From the NCBI GenBank assembly GCA_025174535.1, contig JALBUN010000023.1, positions 1,922,001 through 1,986,000 on the forward strand: a DNA stretch of 64,000 nucleotides. The letters run 5' to 3'. The notes below the pieces were generated by a model that did not search any database, had not been told where the DNA came from, and saw only the letters and a program-made list of their open reading frames with translations. This stretch comes from Cantharellus purpuraceus (Eukaryota > Basidiomycota > Agaricomycetes > Cantharellales > Hydnaceae). Each line of letters opens with the position of its first letter. The first letter of the stretch is position 1. Both the position numbers and the translations under genes were made by a program. Positions 53,221 to 64,000 of the stretch are shown here, one piece after another.

Positions 53221-54990
53221 TCAAGCAGAACAGGTGGCGAGGAGAATTGGATCAGAGAGGTGAACCTGGAATGTTTGTGGTCTGTCCAGTTTGCTTAGTC
53301 TGGCAAAGACTATAGCATCCACCATCAATATAGACAGAGGGGTAGGTGGAGTATCTATCAGAGTGGAGTCAGCAGAGGTGGAAGACAATTTTGCACCTAT
53401 AGTTGCTGGTGATGTTGGGGATGACACAGCCTGCACTGGAGAATGGAATGTGATATGGCCCAATGCCCAGTTAATCAATGGATTGTAGCGGGTGAGCCAA
53501 TCATGTCCAAGAACCACAGAACAGCTGGAGTCAAGCAGAGTAACATAGAATGTAATGTTCTGGATTTCTCCAACAGAAAAACGGATAGACAGATCTATAG
53601 CTTGTGAAATAACAGCATTAGTAGTGCCATCAAATAATTGGAGCAATATCAGAGTTATGGTGTATGTATGGAGTTTATGTAAATTGGAAAAAGAGGAATC
53701 AAGGAAACAGTGAGTAGAACTGGGGTCAATTAATGCTTGGATAGCAGTATTGGGAATGGAGTTGGAGTGGATGAGGAGGGTAAGAGAGTTGGAGTGAGAA
53801 AGAGTAGATGCGTTCAGGTGGACCTTGTTTGTCACATGGGGAGTATCAACGCAGCCCTCAGCCCGTACAGAGGCTAGAGGACTGCTTACTATTTTTTTTG
53901 GTCCATCACCTTGGCATTGGACTTGTCCATCATAGCATTGGCTGCACAGCCCTTTGCTTTTTGCCTTGTTGCAATCTTTGGCTTGGTGACCAGGCTTTCC
54001 ACAGAACAGACAGAGGTTGTTGTCCATGCAGCGCTGGTGTTCCTGCTGGGTAAGTTTTCCATCCTTCCCCAGCTTGGTGGAGAGGTCTGGAGTGCTCTTG
54101 TGAGCTCTGGAGTTGTTGCCAGAGCCAGAGTTGTTCTGACTGGAACTGGAAGTGGTGGCATTACCAGTGTTTGACTTCTGGCCAGAGTTGGTGGTGGTCT
54201 TCTTATCAGACCCCTTGTTGGACTTTGGGGTCTTGTCTGACAATTTGTCTGACTTGTTGTTAGCTGAATTTTCATGGGAGACCTCGGATTGATGTTCCCA
54301 ATAATGGGCATCGATGGATTGGGCAAGCTTGCAAAGGTTAACCAGAGTATCTGGCTTACCAACACATGATATCTTGTCCTTGATGTGGGATGGGAGACCA
54401 ATGTAAAATTGGTGTCAGAGTGGCATTGCCCCATTGGACCTTTGGAGCTAGCTGCTGGAAACTCACAACATATTCATCCGAAGTTGATTGAGTTCATTCT
54501 CAACATTGGCCTCAGGGTTGTAAGGACCAAAATTGGTCTGGAGTTCAGAGATGAAGTCAGAGTGGTCCTCTGACCATATTGGGTCATTGAAGTTGTCCAT
54601 GAGTGCTGGCTCAAAGTAGTCCAGTGTGGTGCCCTTGAGATAGGACATGGTGAAGGTCACCTTCACCCAATCAGATGTGAACATGTCAGGGCGGTCATGG
54701 AAGTTCAACCAGCATTGCACTAGGAATGGTTGGAGTTTGCACAGATTGGAGCCATCAAAAGGGTCAGGTTCCCAGACCTTGGTCCAGGACTTAGGAGTTT
54801 GTGGGGTATGGATGCTGTTGGTGAGCAGGGAGATGCCAGATTCAGGGAGGGCAGAGTATTGTCCTCTTTGTTGACAGTCTCTATGTGGCTCATTGGTTCT
54901 TTGATGACTTCAGGGATGGTGTTGATGCTGGGAGCAGGCAACTCAATGGTTTGTGCACATTCAGAATTGGCAGTGGATTGTGGCATCGGG
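53221..54990 (-). pseudogene. gag: F-4 gag and protease
   Basis: The N-terminal and capsid pieces (54990-54250: PAPSINTIPEVIKEPMSHIETVNKEDN; TMSYLKGTTLDYFEPALMDN) are frameshifted. A 340-codon open frame (54243-53221) then holds linker, knuckle CLFCGKPGHQAKDC and protease in one reading frame, showing that F makes a Gag-protease fusion. The protease triad is IDPSSTH (expected D-S-G), so it is inactive. F-3 has the same PSS. Confidence 0.82.
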
Positions 54991-55020
54991 GTAGTAGTGA
55001 GTATGGCAGTTCAAATATAC

Positions 55021-55541
55021 TGTTACACACTAGGTCCAATTGGGGGGTCAGAACTTGGGTTGGAGTTGGGGGTCAGAGTCAGAGTGGGGATCAGGGTGCA
55101 TCATGGGGGTTGGAACAGACTTGGCTTCAGCTAATGTGCTGTGCCCTCACTAATATCTGTGTCTGAGATTTCAGAGACAGAGTACGACTTAGATAGTTTG
55201 GATCAGACTTAGGAGCTAGGCATGATTCGATATTCAAACTGGGGAATGAAGTCCCCAGTCGCACAACTTAAATACATATTTGAAATCTAATAATAGTTAC
55301 TCCAATGATGGGTCTCTGAGGCCAATCACCTTACATGAATATGTCCAAGTCCAATGGGGACAGATGTCCAAGTTCCTGTGGTGATGCTGATGCATCAATT
55401 GGAACCAGAGGTGGATGAGCAAGGTCAACAGTGATGATTGGACAGACTAAATGGAGATGTGATGGTTTCCAAATGTAGTATAGATTTCATGTGTGTGGGG
55501 ATCGGACAGGGATCTGGGCATTAATGAATATAGTCATAACA
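55021..55541 (-). repeat. F-4 5' LTR (521 bp)
   Basis: TGTTACACACTAGG...AGTCATAACA on the plus strand. Adjacent gag leader at 54990-55020 (inner side) and F-3 gag at 55542 (outer side). Low minisatellite content. Confidence 0.92.
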
Positions 55542-55599
55542 AGCCAATGCTACAATGGACAAGTCCAATGCCAAGGTGATGGACCAAAAAAATAGTAAG

Positions 55600-56926
55600 C
55601 AGTCCTCTAGCCTCTGTATGGGCTGAGGGCTGCGTTGATACTCCCCATGTGACAAACAAGGTCCACCTGAACGCATCTACTCTTTCTCACTCCAACTCTC
55701 TTACCCTCCTCATCCACTCCAACTCCATTCCCAATACTGCTATCCAAGCATTAATTGACCCCAGTTCTACTCACTGTTTCCTTGATTCCTCTTTTTCCAA
55801 TTTACATAAACTCCATACATACACCATAACTCTGATATTGCTCCAATTATTTGATGGCACTACTAATGCTGTTATTTCACAAGCTATAGATCTGTCTATC
55901 CATTTTTCTGTTGGAGAAATCCAGAACATTACATTCTATGTTACTGTTAAGGGCTGGAAAACTCAGGGGTCAAAGGGAATAACCAGAGTTCAGCTGCTAG
56001 TGGTGAAAGGGAGGGGACTTTACTGTTCCAGTTCAACCAGAGACAGAGTGGGGACAATAACTATTGAGTCAGATCAAGTGGACTTGGCTTCAACTTGTGT
56101 GTTGCACCCCCTCGGATTGTTGGTCCAATATTTCAGAGTTTGGAGTATGGAGTTGGATCAAGGATCTGGAGTTTGACTTGTCAAGAAGGTATGTCAAGAA
56201 GCTAGCAACCAAGAAGTTGATGGGACAAATCTTAGTTGATATATGCACTACTGTAATAGACAGAGAGTAGCCCATATAAGTATGTGGAGAATTGAATGCT
56301 GAGACTAAAACAATAAGACAATAAGACAGATATAGAGTATAACATGGAAAGGAGTTTGGAGTTTGGACCCAAGTCTGAACTAAAACTAAACAATATAAAA
56401 GAAGGAGGTTTGTTGTAACCCATAAGAAGAAACTACTTATAAAGAGAACAATAATAGAGTTCAGGGTTGATGGAGGTGGAGTTGATGGAGGTGGAGTTGA
56501 TGGAGGTGGAGTTGATGGAGGTGGAGTTGATGGAGGTGGAGTTGATGGAGGTGGAGTTGATGGAGGTGGAGATGAAGGAGATGGAGATCCAGAGTTCAGA
56601 CTTGGTGTTACAGGATGTAACAGTTACTCCGCTTGACTCCAGCTGTTCTGTGGTTCTCGGACATAATTGGCTCACCCGCTACAATCCATTGATTGACTGG
56701 GCATTGGGCCATATCATTCTCCAGTGCAGGCTGTGTCATCCCTGATGTCACCAGCAACTATAGGTGCAAAATTGTCTTCCACCTCTGCTGACTCCACTCT
56801 GAGAGATACTCCACCTACCCCTCTGTCTATATTGATGGTGGACACTATGGTCTTTGCCAAACTAAGCAAACTGGATGGATCACAAACATTCCAGGTTCAC
56901 CTCTCTGACCCAATTCTCCTCACTGC
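55600..56926 (+). pseudogene. F-3 aspartic protease, split by G solo LTR
   Basis: LNASTLSHSNSLTLLIHSNSIPNTAIQALIDPSSTHCFLD ... EIQNITFYVT, LTR, then [28 protein letters not shown]. The IDPSSTH triad is dead and shared with F-4. After removal of the LTR and one GTTAC copy the frame is continuous. Confidence 0.8.
55945..56622 (-). repeat. Complete solo LTR of family G (678 bp, TSD GTTAC)
   Basis: Plus-strand text TGTTAAGGGC...GATGTAACA flanked by GTTAC (55940-55944, 56623-56627). It defines both ends of LTR G and identifies the truncated copies at 12726-14663, 45589-46206 and 58577-59365. At 56467-56575 it has a 15-bp minisatellite GATGGAGGTGGAGTT repeated about seven times. Confidence 0.92.
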
Positions 56927-58390
56927 TGTTGGTTCACTTATGGAATAGATCCTATAAGCCTGCACACAACAGTCCTAGCAAACAGATGGTGTGTAATGCA
57001 ATTGTTCAGCACACCAAAGAACAGTCAGGCCGAGGAGTAGTACTGAGTAATGGGTAAGTGTAATAGTACACTGTGTCTGGTGAGGGTGATTAAGAGGGGC
57101 ACTGTTGAAAAGAGTTATAGTGCTCTGTGGTTGGAAGATGAGGGTGAGCAAGAGGGATGGTCAAGATGGTAGATCATGCTCTGTGACTGGAGGACAATGG
57201 GGAGCCAGGTTGAGAGGTATGTGAAAGCTGGTTTCAGGAGATGCAACCTCTCGGTGGGGGAGGGAAATCTGATGGTTGAACTAAGGTGCTTTACCTCAGT
57301 GTAGAGCTGATGGATTGTGATGTAGAGCGTAGAGCATAGACTTAGAGTGTGGACTTTGACTTTAGTGTGTTGGCTGAAAACTTGTTGATTGATCCAAAAG
57401 GTGAAAACTAGCACCCTTTTATATACAAATCCCCAGGGCACAACAACACATGAGGAGCAAATGATGCGATATGATGCAAGAAATGCTGATCAAGCCAGCT
57501 GATGGAGCATGTGAAGTTGAACTACTAATGGGGAAATCATGGAGAAATGAAGTGACAGATAGGGGTAATCTTTGTAAGAATAGGAGGTGATGAGTAATAA
57601 AAGAACCAAAAATAGAACAAGGATGAGTAAGTTGTGTATGAATGAATTAAAAAGATGAAACAGGGGTGAGTCATATAAAAGAACAATAGAAATGTCCACC
57701 AATACCATCTTCCCTATGGCTCCGAAGGTAAGTCAACCCTGAGTCACATGAGCATCCATAACAAATACTCCTTATTGTCTTAGTGATCCATCTCCATATG
57801 GTATCCTGTTCCAAGGGTATTTGGTCCCTTTGCCTGACATGATGTAACCTGAGTCAGATTGAAGTGGGAGGATAGGTTGGCGATAGTGACTGAAACTCTA
57901 CCTCACATTTGACTCTTCTATCCATGTTTATGATATAGAGGTGAAATGCTGAGGAATGTATATAGTTCAATGGAATTGTGAAAGAATATGGGATTGCCAA
58001 TGGCATAAGAGAGACAAGGTGGGGATCTTAGACATTGAAAGAGTTTTGGAAGTATTTTGACATGTGGAGGTGGCTTAACATGCCTGTGGAGCTTGGTGTA
58101 TTTTTGATAGTCCTCCATGTCCAGAGACCAGTGTGATGTATTATTAGAAGAGATGTTGGAGAGAGGAATAGAATTGGAAGCCATGTGAATGATGATGAAA
58201 GGATTGGTGTGAATAGAAGGCTGATAATAATTGATGGCAATGAAACATAAGTGACAATCGATGGCTAGAAATAGAGACTGAGGCAGAGAGGGAGTTGTGG
58301 CACTATTTAAAAGCTTGATACAAAAGATGCTGGCAGACTTTGACTGTCAAAGTGGTTTGATATATGTTCTCAATGCATCCTGGCTTGTCA
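56927..58390 (-). repeat. LTR D5 (1,464 bp, minus, diverged)
   Basis: Plus-strand text TGTTGGTTCACTTATGG...CTGGCTTGTCA, the reverse complement of D1 with many transitions, mostly loss of CpG. Flanks are CTGC on the left and CTGA on the right, an imperfect 4-bp match, with F-3 protease on the left and F LTR on the right. The oldest D copy; its ORF is broken. Confidence 0.85.
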
Positions 58391-58576
58391 CTGATCTGAA
58401 CTATCTAAGTCATACTCCATCTCTGAAATCTCAGACACAGGTATTAGTGAGGGCATAGCACATAAGCTGAAGCCAAGTCTGTTCCAACCCCCACAATGCA
58501 CCCTGATCCCCACTCCGACTCTGACCCCCAACTCCAATCCAAGTTCCAACCCCCCAATTGGACCCAGTGCATAACA
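58391..58576 (+). repeat. End of F-3 3' LTR
   Basis: CTGATCTGAACTATCTAAG...GTGCATAACA, matching the last 186 bp of F LTRs in plus orientation. Its beginning is replaced by D5. Confidence 0.82.
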
Positions 58577-59365
58577 AGTAGCCTGTATAAGTATGTGAAG
58601 AATTGAATGATAAAACTAAAAGTGATAGAATAATAAGATGGATATGGAGTACAACTGTTACACACTAGGTCCAATGGGAGGCTGGAACCTGGGGTCGGAG
58701 TTGAAGTGGGTGTCAGGGTGTGTTGTGGGGGTTGGAATGAACTTGGCTTCAGCTTATGTGCTGCATCCTCACTAATACCTGTGTCCAAGATTTCAGAGAT
58801 GGAGTATGACTTAGATAGTTCAGATCAGACTTAGGAGCTAGGCATGATTCAATATTTGAACTGGGGAATGAAGTCCCCAGTCGTACAACTTAAATACATA
58901 TTTGAAATCTAATAATAATTACTCCAGTGATGGATCTCCAAGGCTGACGGCCTTACATGAATATGTCCATGTCCAACAGGGATGGATGTCTGGGTTCCTA
59001 TGGTGATGCTGATGCATCAATCGGAACTGGGGACAGATGGGCAGAGTTACGATGATGATTGGATGGACTACAGGAGATGTATGGTTTCCAAATGGAGTAT
59101 AGGTTTCATATGCATGGGGATCTGGGGGATCAGACAGGGATCTGGGTGTTAATGAATATAGTCATAACAACAACACAGAAAGGAGTTTGGAGTTTGAACC
59201 CAAGTCCAAACTAATGTTAAGCAATATAATAGATGGTGGTTTGTTGTAACCCATAAGAAGAAACCACTTGTAAAGAGAACAATAATGGAGTTTGGGGTTG
59301 ATGGACATGGAGATGAGGTGGAGATAACGGAGGTGGAGATGGACTTGGTGTTACAAGATGTAACA
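58577..59365 (-). repeat. LTR G3 fragment interrupted by F solo LTR; right border of the repeat block
   Basis: 58577-58655 and 59175-59365 match LTR G (minus), ending AAGATGTAACA at 59365. The outer end is missing at the junction with the F-3 LTR. To the right no further repeat of this window is found. Confidence 0.8.
58656..59169 (-). repeat. Solo LTR F6 (514 bp, TSD ACAAC)
   Basis: TGTTACACACTAGG...AGTCATAACA flanked by ACAAC (58651-58655, 59170-59174), inserted in G3; LTR G at about 14430 shows the empty site GTACAACATGG. Solo LTR of family F. Confidence 0.93.
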
Positions 59366-60391
59366 GCAGCATACAGTTGGAAAAACCTTCCAATACCTGG
59401 TGTTCATGCTTTCTCCCAGCACCATTTGCAAGCTCTGGCCCATTCAGTGGGAAATTTCTTGGAAGCAAAGGTGACTAAGTAAGCTACTATCCTGTCAAGA
59501 AACTGAGGAGTTTGATCCATTTTTCATGGCCCTACAGATCAATTATCGCCGATTTTCAAATACCTGGTGACTCATAGTAGGACGCAATAAATTTCTACAA
59601 CTTGAAGATGGTCAATGACGCTAAAGCCTGCGTGCCATCTCTCGTCCTAATTCTGCCAGTTCGATGGCTTTGTCAGTCTCTCATGGTGGACAATGGTAAG
59701 AGTCGCGATCCCTGCACCTCTTCAAAGCACCCAAAGCTCGTCACTGAACCATTTGTCATAGCATTATCCCATACTGATCGAGAAGAACGCTGTTCCCCAT
59801 ACAGCATACGGGTGACAACAGGATCACGTTTAAGCTTTGCGAACTGCTTCTCCGAGGTCAGGCATTCATACGCGAAGGTCTCAATAATGTCCTCTATGAC
59901 TCGTGATAAACCAAATGACATACAGGGGCATTCATAAAGTCGCTGGCCTGATGGGAGAGTAAATATCCGCCTAGAAAAGCGATCACTAGAATTGATGACC
60001 GCGGAGCAAAAAAGCGAGAAATCCGTTAGCGGCAGCTTCTTAGCGTCATGCCTCTAATCCGGACGACCCGTCGCGCGGGGGTACATCTAAGATGAGATAA
60101 GTATGCAAGGCAGGCTTGGAGGTGATTCTGACTGCATGAAAGTTGAGAGAACTGACGACCCGGAGGATCTCGCGGCGACATTGACTCACGACGTACTTTG
60201 TTTGCATTGCCTAGAGAGAGTTTACCAAGTAGGACGACAGCTTGGTCATAGGGCATCATTTCTACAGCGGCCGAGCCTACCACAAGAGTTTCACGACTTG
60301 TATGTAACATTAGTACATGTATTCCGCTGTAAGAGTTGTGAGAGTTGGTGTGCGGAGACTCAATTAGTGACGCGCAATACTCACAGGTTTT
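59366..60391. other. Single-copy flank left of the ING gene
   Basis: Balanced base composition and no match to the repeats on its left. Overlapping open frames exist on both strands (for example 60103-60420 plus with CLHC and CKSC, and 60026-60424 minus), but none has a convincing start, splice pattern or domain. It probably contains the ING promoter and the end of a neighbouring gene. The sequence TCACAG just before the ING start could be a splice acceptor of a 5'-UTR intron. Confidence 0.5.
59673..60043 (-). CDS. Possible exon(s) of an unrecognised host gene
   Basis: The minus-strand frame is open from a potential acceptor (GGATTAG, about 60044) through KKLPLTDFSLFCSAVINSS, RRIFTLPSGQRLYECPCMS, RVIEDIIETFAYECLTSEKQ to a stop at 59673; the first ATG is at 59921. 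Composition is protein-like, but there is no domain I recognise and the upstream exon is not identified. It may be a real gene truncated by the repeat block or a chance frame. Confidence 0.3.
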
Positions 60392-62072
60392 ATGGCTCGC
60401 AACAGGAAAGCCCATCATAATCACTCAACCGATACTTTAAATTCGCAGGTCGCAAACGACCAGGTTGAAAAGCATAATGTTGAGACACTTGCTGAAGGTC
60501 AACCAGAGGGCCATGAAACTTCAACCGCGCCCGAGGCTGAGAACACCATAAACGTGCCCTCAGAGATCGCTCAAGAAATGTGGGAGTCGCTGAGGGAAGA
60601 ATTCTACGAGCGTGAGTCTCCACAGTCAGACCAACTTGTCTTTTGAGCAACTAATATGATATCAACGAAGAGATCGAGCAGCTACCACTATCATTACATC
60701 GGTCGTTCGCCCTCATTGGAGAGCAAGACCAAGAAGTTCAGGGTAATGAGCTCACCTCATGGTCTCGCACATAACTCATGCCTACATGAACAGCATATAA
60801 AGCTGAACTCTTGCCTACAATCCGGTCTTACGTTAGGCTTCGACAATCAATTCAAGAATATGTCGAAATGCCTGCCCACGGATACGATTATTACACCACT
60901 AATCGAATGGTTTCGAGCCCTGGTTCTACCTCCCCAGACCCTGGCATTCAATTTGCAAATTTTGATGTGGAGATCGCAGAGCGACAGCCTAGTCGCAAGT
61001 CTCCAGAAAGCACCGAATCGCCACAGCCTCAGAAAAACTCACAAAAGGAAGAAGATCTTGATATTGCCATCGAGGGTGTTCCTTTACGACTACCTTATTC
61101 TATACAATGTAGTACCACCAACGACTTTCGTCCCCATAATTCACAGTCACCCACAAAATCCAATTCGAAACATAATTCAAAGCCAAATTCGGTCACCAAA
61201 CCTTCTCAGCCTACTGCCACACGCACTCAGGGCCTTCGCGAGTCAGATGCCACTGTTCCCAAATCTGTGCCATTCCCCCCTCGCCCTAAACCCAAAACAA
61301 CCCGAGAGCTTCTAACACGCATTTCCTTTCTCACAAGGGAGCAGCTGCGAGCTTCCGAAGAAAAGGTCGCTTTAGCTATTGCCGTTTATGACTCGGTACG
61401 CCCATCATTCACATAAGACCATGCTATTAACATACATCAGGTTGACCGCCATGTGCGAGCATTGGACGCAGCGATCAGAGAGTACCAAGATGTAGGCGGA
61501 CCTGCTGATAGTGAGTGCCACGACGAGAAGACCATGCAGGAAGGGAATGACGCGGCAATCCATGAGGGCGAGGGCGAGGATGATGAGGAACCCCAGTTAG
61601 GTATGATTGGCCCCTTGGCTGAAACTGCTGGAAGTGGTGTACTTCGTTTGAGGAGGAACAGGAAGAGAGATAGACGCAACCAACAAAAACATCTTGCGGA
61701 TGTGCAACCGCTTACCCGTGTTCATGCGTTATCTACTACGACATCTCAGGAATTGCCCGTTGACCCGCATGAACCTCGATACTGCTATTGTAATCAAGTT
61801 TCCTACGGCGAGGTGAGGAATAGAACAAACTAGCACGACAATGTTTTGACTGGTGGAAAGATGATTGCTTGTGACAATGCTGACTGCAGTCGTGAGTGGG
61901 TAAGTTATCTTGACTATTTCTGTTGTAGACATTGACCTAATGTGTGGCATGATCTTTTAAGTTTCACCTAGGCTGCGCAGGTCTTGCCGCCCCACCAAAA
62001 GGCAAAGTTAAGTGGTATTGTAGAGGTTGTGAAGAAATGTTGGGTAGCAATAGAAGGCGAAGGATACGTTGA
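60392..62072 (+). CDS. ING-family PHD-finger protein (six exons, about 471 aa)
   Basis: Exons 60392-60611, 60671-60742, 60794-61395, 61441-61812, 61861-61899, 61962-62072; introns of 45-62 bp with GT-AG ends. The N-terminal ING helices include EIAQEMWESLREEFYEQIEQLP, EVQGAYKAELLPTIRSYVRLRQS and, later, RELLTRISFLTREQLRASEEKVALAIAVYDSVDRHVRALDAAI. A disordered middle, rich in Ser/Pro/Lys, lies between. The C-terminal PHD (residues about 410-460) reads [30 protein letters not shown]...KWYCRGCEEM with the Cys4-His-Cys3 set. Family role: reads H3K4me3 within histone acetyltransferase or deacetylase complexes; which yeast orthologue (Yng1, Yng2 or Pho23) cannot be decided. Confidence 0.88.
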
Positions 62073-62136
62073 GCAAACACATGAGTGTATACACCTTTGT
62101 AGCTGTACCGGTATGTACCAACAAGTTTGACGAAAG

Positions 62137-63900
62137 TCATGTTGTGTGTACTTTTTCCAGATCCAGACCTAGCTTGTTGGCGAGGGTCTCCATGTATACC
62201 TCTTGAGATGAAATAAGTCATTGTCAAATCTACGGCGTTAAACTTACCCGTCTGATGTCGTAGTCTCCAATACTCTGCCAAAAGTTTTGCCAACTCATCC
62301 TCGTTTTGCCGTAAGTGTTCAGCCATCTGGGTTACACCATAAGGATAAAGGCATGGTTGGCAGGTACAATATTTACCTTCTTCTCGATTTCAGTAGCCTC
62401 TCTTTTGGTTTCCTCCACGATCTGATCATTATCGCGTCTCTCCGACGACATCTCCTCAAATTCTTTCTTCAATTTAGCGATAGTTCCCTGGGATTTTTCG
62501 CGTTGTTCGTCAGCATACTTCTGTTCACGCTCAACCTTTTGCTCTGCGTTGGCCTTCCTTCGCTCTGCGCGCTGTAACAGGAGGGCGACGATTACGACAG
62601 GTCGTTCGATAACCGTGTGAAAAGTCACCTCCTGCTGTAATTCTAGTTCTTTGCGACCAACCATCTGTTTTTCTAAGTCAGATTTGGCTTTTGCGAGCTT
62701 TGCAAGCGACATGTCTAACGACTCCTGCTCCGCAGCAAGGGCAGCTAAGTGTCTGATATTGGATTGGATATCCTAGAGATAATGTTATCTTACAATACGA
62801 AAATCAGAAGAGTCGAATCACCTGCTCGTAGGCGACTAGTGTATCCAACTTAAGCTTCAAAGCTCTAGCTTTTGCTTCATTTGTTGCGATGTTTCGCCGC
62901 TCTTCCACTACATTATCGCCCATTGTGGAGATAATACGCTTGAGCCTTTCCGGTGACTGCACAATGCGGGCCTTGGTACGTGAATTTGTATCCAGTGCGA
63001 CATTGATCTCGTCTTGAATACCCGCCTTTCTAGAGGTTATTAGTCGTCCGGCACAAAGTCGAATTGAATGTTACTTTGCGCAAAACGAGATTGTCTCGTT
63101 CGACTTTCAACCCTTCCGCTTCTTGGAACACCGTGTTTTGTTCCTCATACAGGTCGCGGAGTTTGGCTGTCAATGTATGATTTTCCTCCATCAGTTGCTT
63201 GCATAAAGGTTCGTCTGCTTTCAACTGGGCCCTGTTGCAGAGTTCCTGACGTTTGTTTTCATTGGCAAATCAGAAATGACGCACGCATGGTCAAAGAGCT
63301 TTTGGCGTAGGTCCTGTATCTCTTGTTGCAAGTCATCTCTCTCTTCGCTGGCTTTCGTATATTGCTGCTGTAACCGATCTACAAATGGTAGACGCTCCTC
63401 GCTGAATCTGCCGAAGTTGATTATCGCCGACAGGATCTTGTGAGTTCGTCCAAAATTGGGAGATACCAGGTCCATCATCGAAAAGTCGTCGATGCCTGCT
63501 CCGTCTGCAACACGAGTGCTACACCAGCCGTGCCAATTAGTTCAAAGGCATCAACAAAGGATCTGATCCTACGCATGGTACAGAAGGACATGTAATCTTG
63601 AACTTGGCGCGATTAACTCCTGATATTTACTGTGGGTGAGAATCCCTTCTGGATGTAATCGGACGGATTCACCTGCCATTCGTCGATGACGACTAGTGAC
63701 CTCTCCGCTGATTTCTCAAGTTCCCCAATCGTAAGACCAGTTAGCTTCTGAATGGCACACGCGTATACCATTTGTACAACCTCTGGTTTGAGTCCTTTGG
63801 GCGGACGTAGATCGTCCTCTGTAATTGGATAGCCCCAAGAATGGACAACTAGCGCGATCTCCTGCAACTCAACATTGGGGTATGAGAAGCTTGCAGCCAT
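62137..63900 (-). CDS. NUF2: Kinetochore protein Nuf2 (nine exons, about 450 aa)
   Basis: Exons on minus: 63900-63673, 63619-63573, 63518-63285, 63231-63075, 63025-62822, 62772-62629, 62571-62377, 62326-62248, 62201-62137; introns of 46-57 bp. N-terminal calponin-homology-like domain: FSYPNVELQEIALVVHSWGYPITEDDLRPPKGLKPEVVQMVYACAIQKLTGLTI, VLLYHATRVADGAGIDDFSMMDLVSPNFGRTHKILSAIINFGRF. The rest is coiled coil to the end, giving the usual family length. Nuf2 pairs with Ndc80 in the outer-kinetochore complex that binds microtubules. The ATG at 63900 gives MAASFSYP; an in-frame ATG at 63912 adds four residues. It converges with the ING gene, 64 bp apart. Confidence 0.92.
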
Positions 63901-64000
63901 GAAGATGATCACGTTCGACTATAAGGATACGTCGACGGTCAGAATGTTCAATCGAGTGACAACGTGACACCTCGTGCGAGTATCACGTGACGGCAACGTT
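63901..64000 (-). promoter_or_regulatory. Upstream region of NUF2
   Basis: 100 bp of upstream sequence to the window edge. Contains the palindromic E-box CACGTG within GTCACGTGAT (minus strand, 63982-63991), a basic helix-loop-helix (Cbf1-type) site. Function here is not shown. Confidence 0.35.

Larger units (their letters stand above)
53021..55541 (-). mobile_element. F-4, F-family Ty3/gypsy, minus strand (5' LTR to early RT)
   Basis: The 5' LTR is 55021-55541 (reverse complement of TGTTATGAC...TGTGTAACA), then gag, protease and the first about 60 codons of RT, cut at 53021 by E3. It is inserted in the gag end of F-3, which continues at 55542 on the plus strand. The opposite-facing F-4 and F-3 protease regions are close to identical. 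Confidence 0.88.
55542..58576 (+). mobile_element. F-3, F-family remnant (gag end, protease, 3' LTR end) broken by LTRs
   Basis: Plus strand: AGCCAATGCTACAATGG (gag end), protease 55649-55944 and 56628-56926 interrupted by a G solo LTR, then D5 and the last 186 bp of an F LTR (58391-58576). RT to antisense gene are absent, probably lost by recombination at D5. Confidence 0.78.

Noticed and set aside
59285..59482. Plus-strand ORF crossing the repeat border
   Set aside because: Half of it is LTR G sequence, so the frame is fortuitous.
60026..60424. Minus-strand 132-aa ORF and plus-strand 105-aa ORF with CLHC/CKSC
   Set aside because: Both overlap the ING start or each other, have no supported splice sites and no recognisable domain. 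The CxxC pairs alone are too little evidence.
1..64000. tRNA or rRNA genes
   Set aside because: I saw no cloverleaf with conserved A and B boxes and no rRNA core sequence.

Overview
The window looks like part of a basidiomycete (probably Agaricomycete) nuclear chromosome. The evidence is eukaryotic genes with 45-62 bp GT-AG introns, an ING-type PHD gene and a kinetochore NUF2 gene at the right edge, and a dense load of Ty3/gypsy retrotransposons, several with a chromodomain on the integrase. I name repeat families by letter (A-G, M); these are labels for this window only, not database names.

Bases 1-59365 are almost entirely nested transposable elements. Two unrelated remnants lie at the left: an F-family gypsy (1-2933) and a B-family gypsy (3699-8135), joined and broken by LTRs A and E. 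From 10914 to about 47176 a single nest can be unpacked. A B element (LTR 10914-11179, gag to 12725) received a minus-strand G element in its gag. G in turn received C1 (17813-24236, TSD GTTCC), F-1 (26082-41098, TSD CTCTT/CCCTT), solo LTR D1 and MITE M4. F-1 received MITE M2, LTR E2 and solo LTR D3. M2 received F-2 (28564-35765, TSD CAATC). F-2 received LTR D2 and MITE M3. A 4.9-kb inversion (about 41877-46815) later flipped G's 5' LTR together with the rest of B. C2 (47177-52040, carrying solo LTR D4) is inserted in the end of B. Further right are E3, F-4 (minus), F-3 (plus), D5 and the LTRs G3/F6, and the repeats stop sharply at 59365.

Bases 59366-64000 are single-copy sequence with two convergent host genes 64 bp apart: a six-exon ING-family PHD-finger gene (60392-62072, +) and a nine-exon NUF2 gene (62137-63900, -). 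Both exon structures were worked out from splice signals and continuous reading frames.

Four observations stand out. (1) The B family is saturated from LTR to integrase with short perfect inverted repeats (8-11 bp arms, loops mostly 1-11 nt), even across codons of the protease active site. (2) Families F and G both carry a convergent antisense gene between the chromodomain and the polypurine tract; it encodes an N-terminal coiled coil and a Cys6 cluster with the spacing of fungal Zn2Cys6 domains, and in G it has an intron. (3) C1 has apparently identical LTRs but a dead reverse transcriptase, which suggests mobilisation in trans, and it shows a Tf1-like self-priming site. (4) A small ORF sits downstream of integrase in C and a similar one sits inside the LTR of family D.
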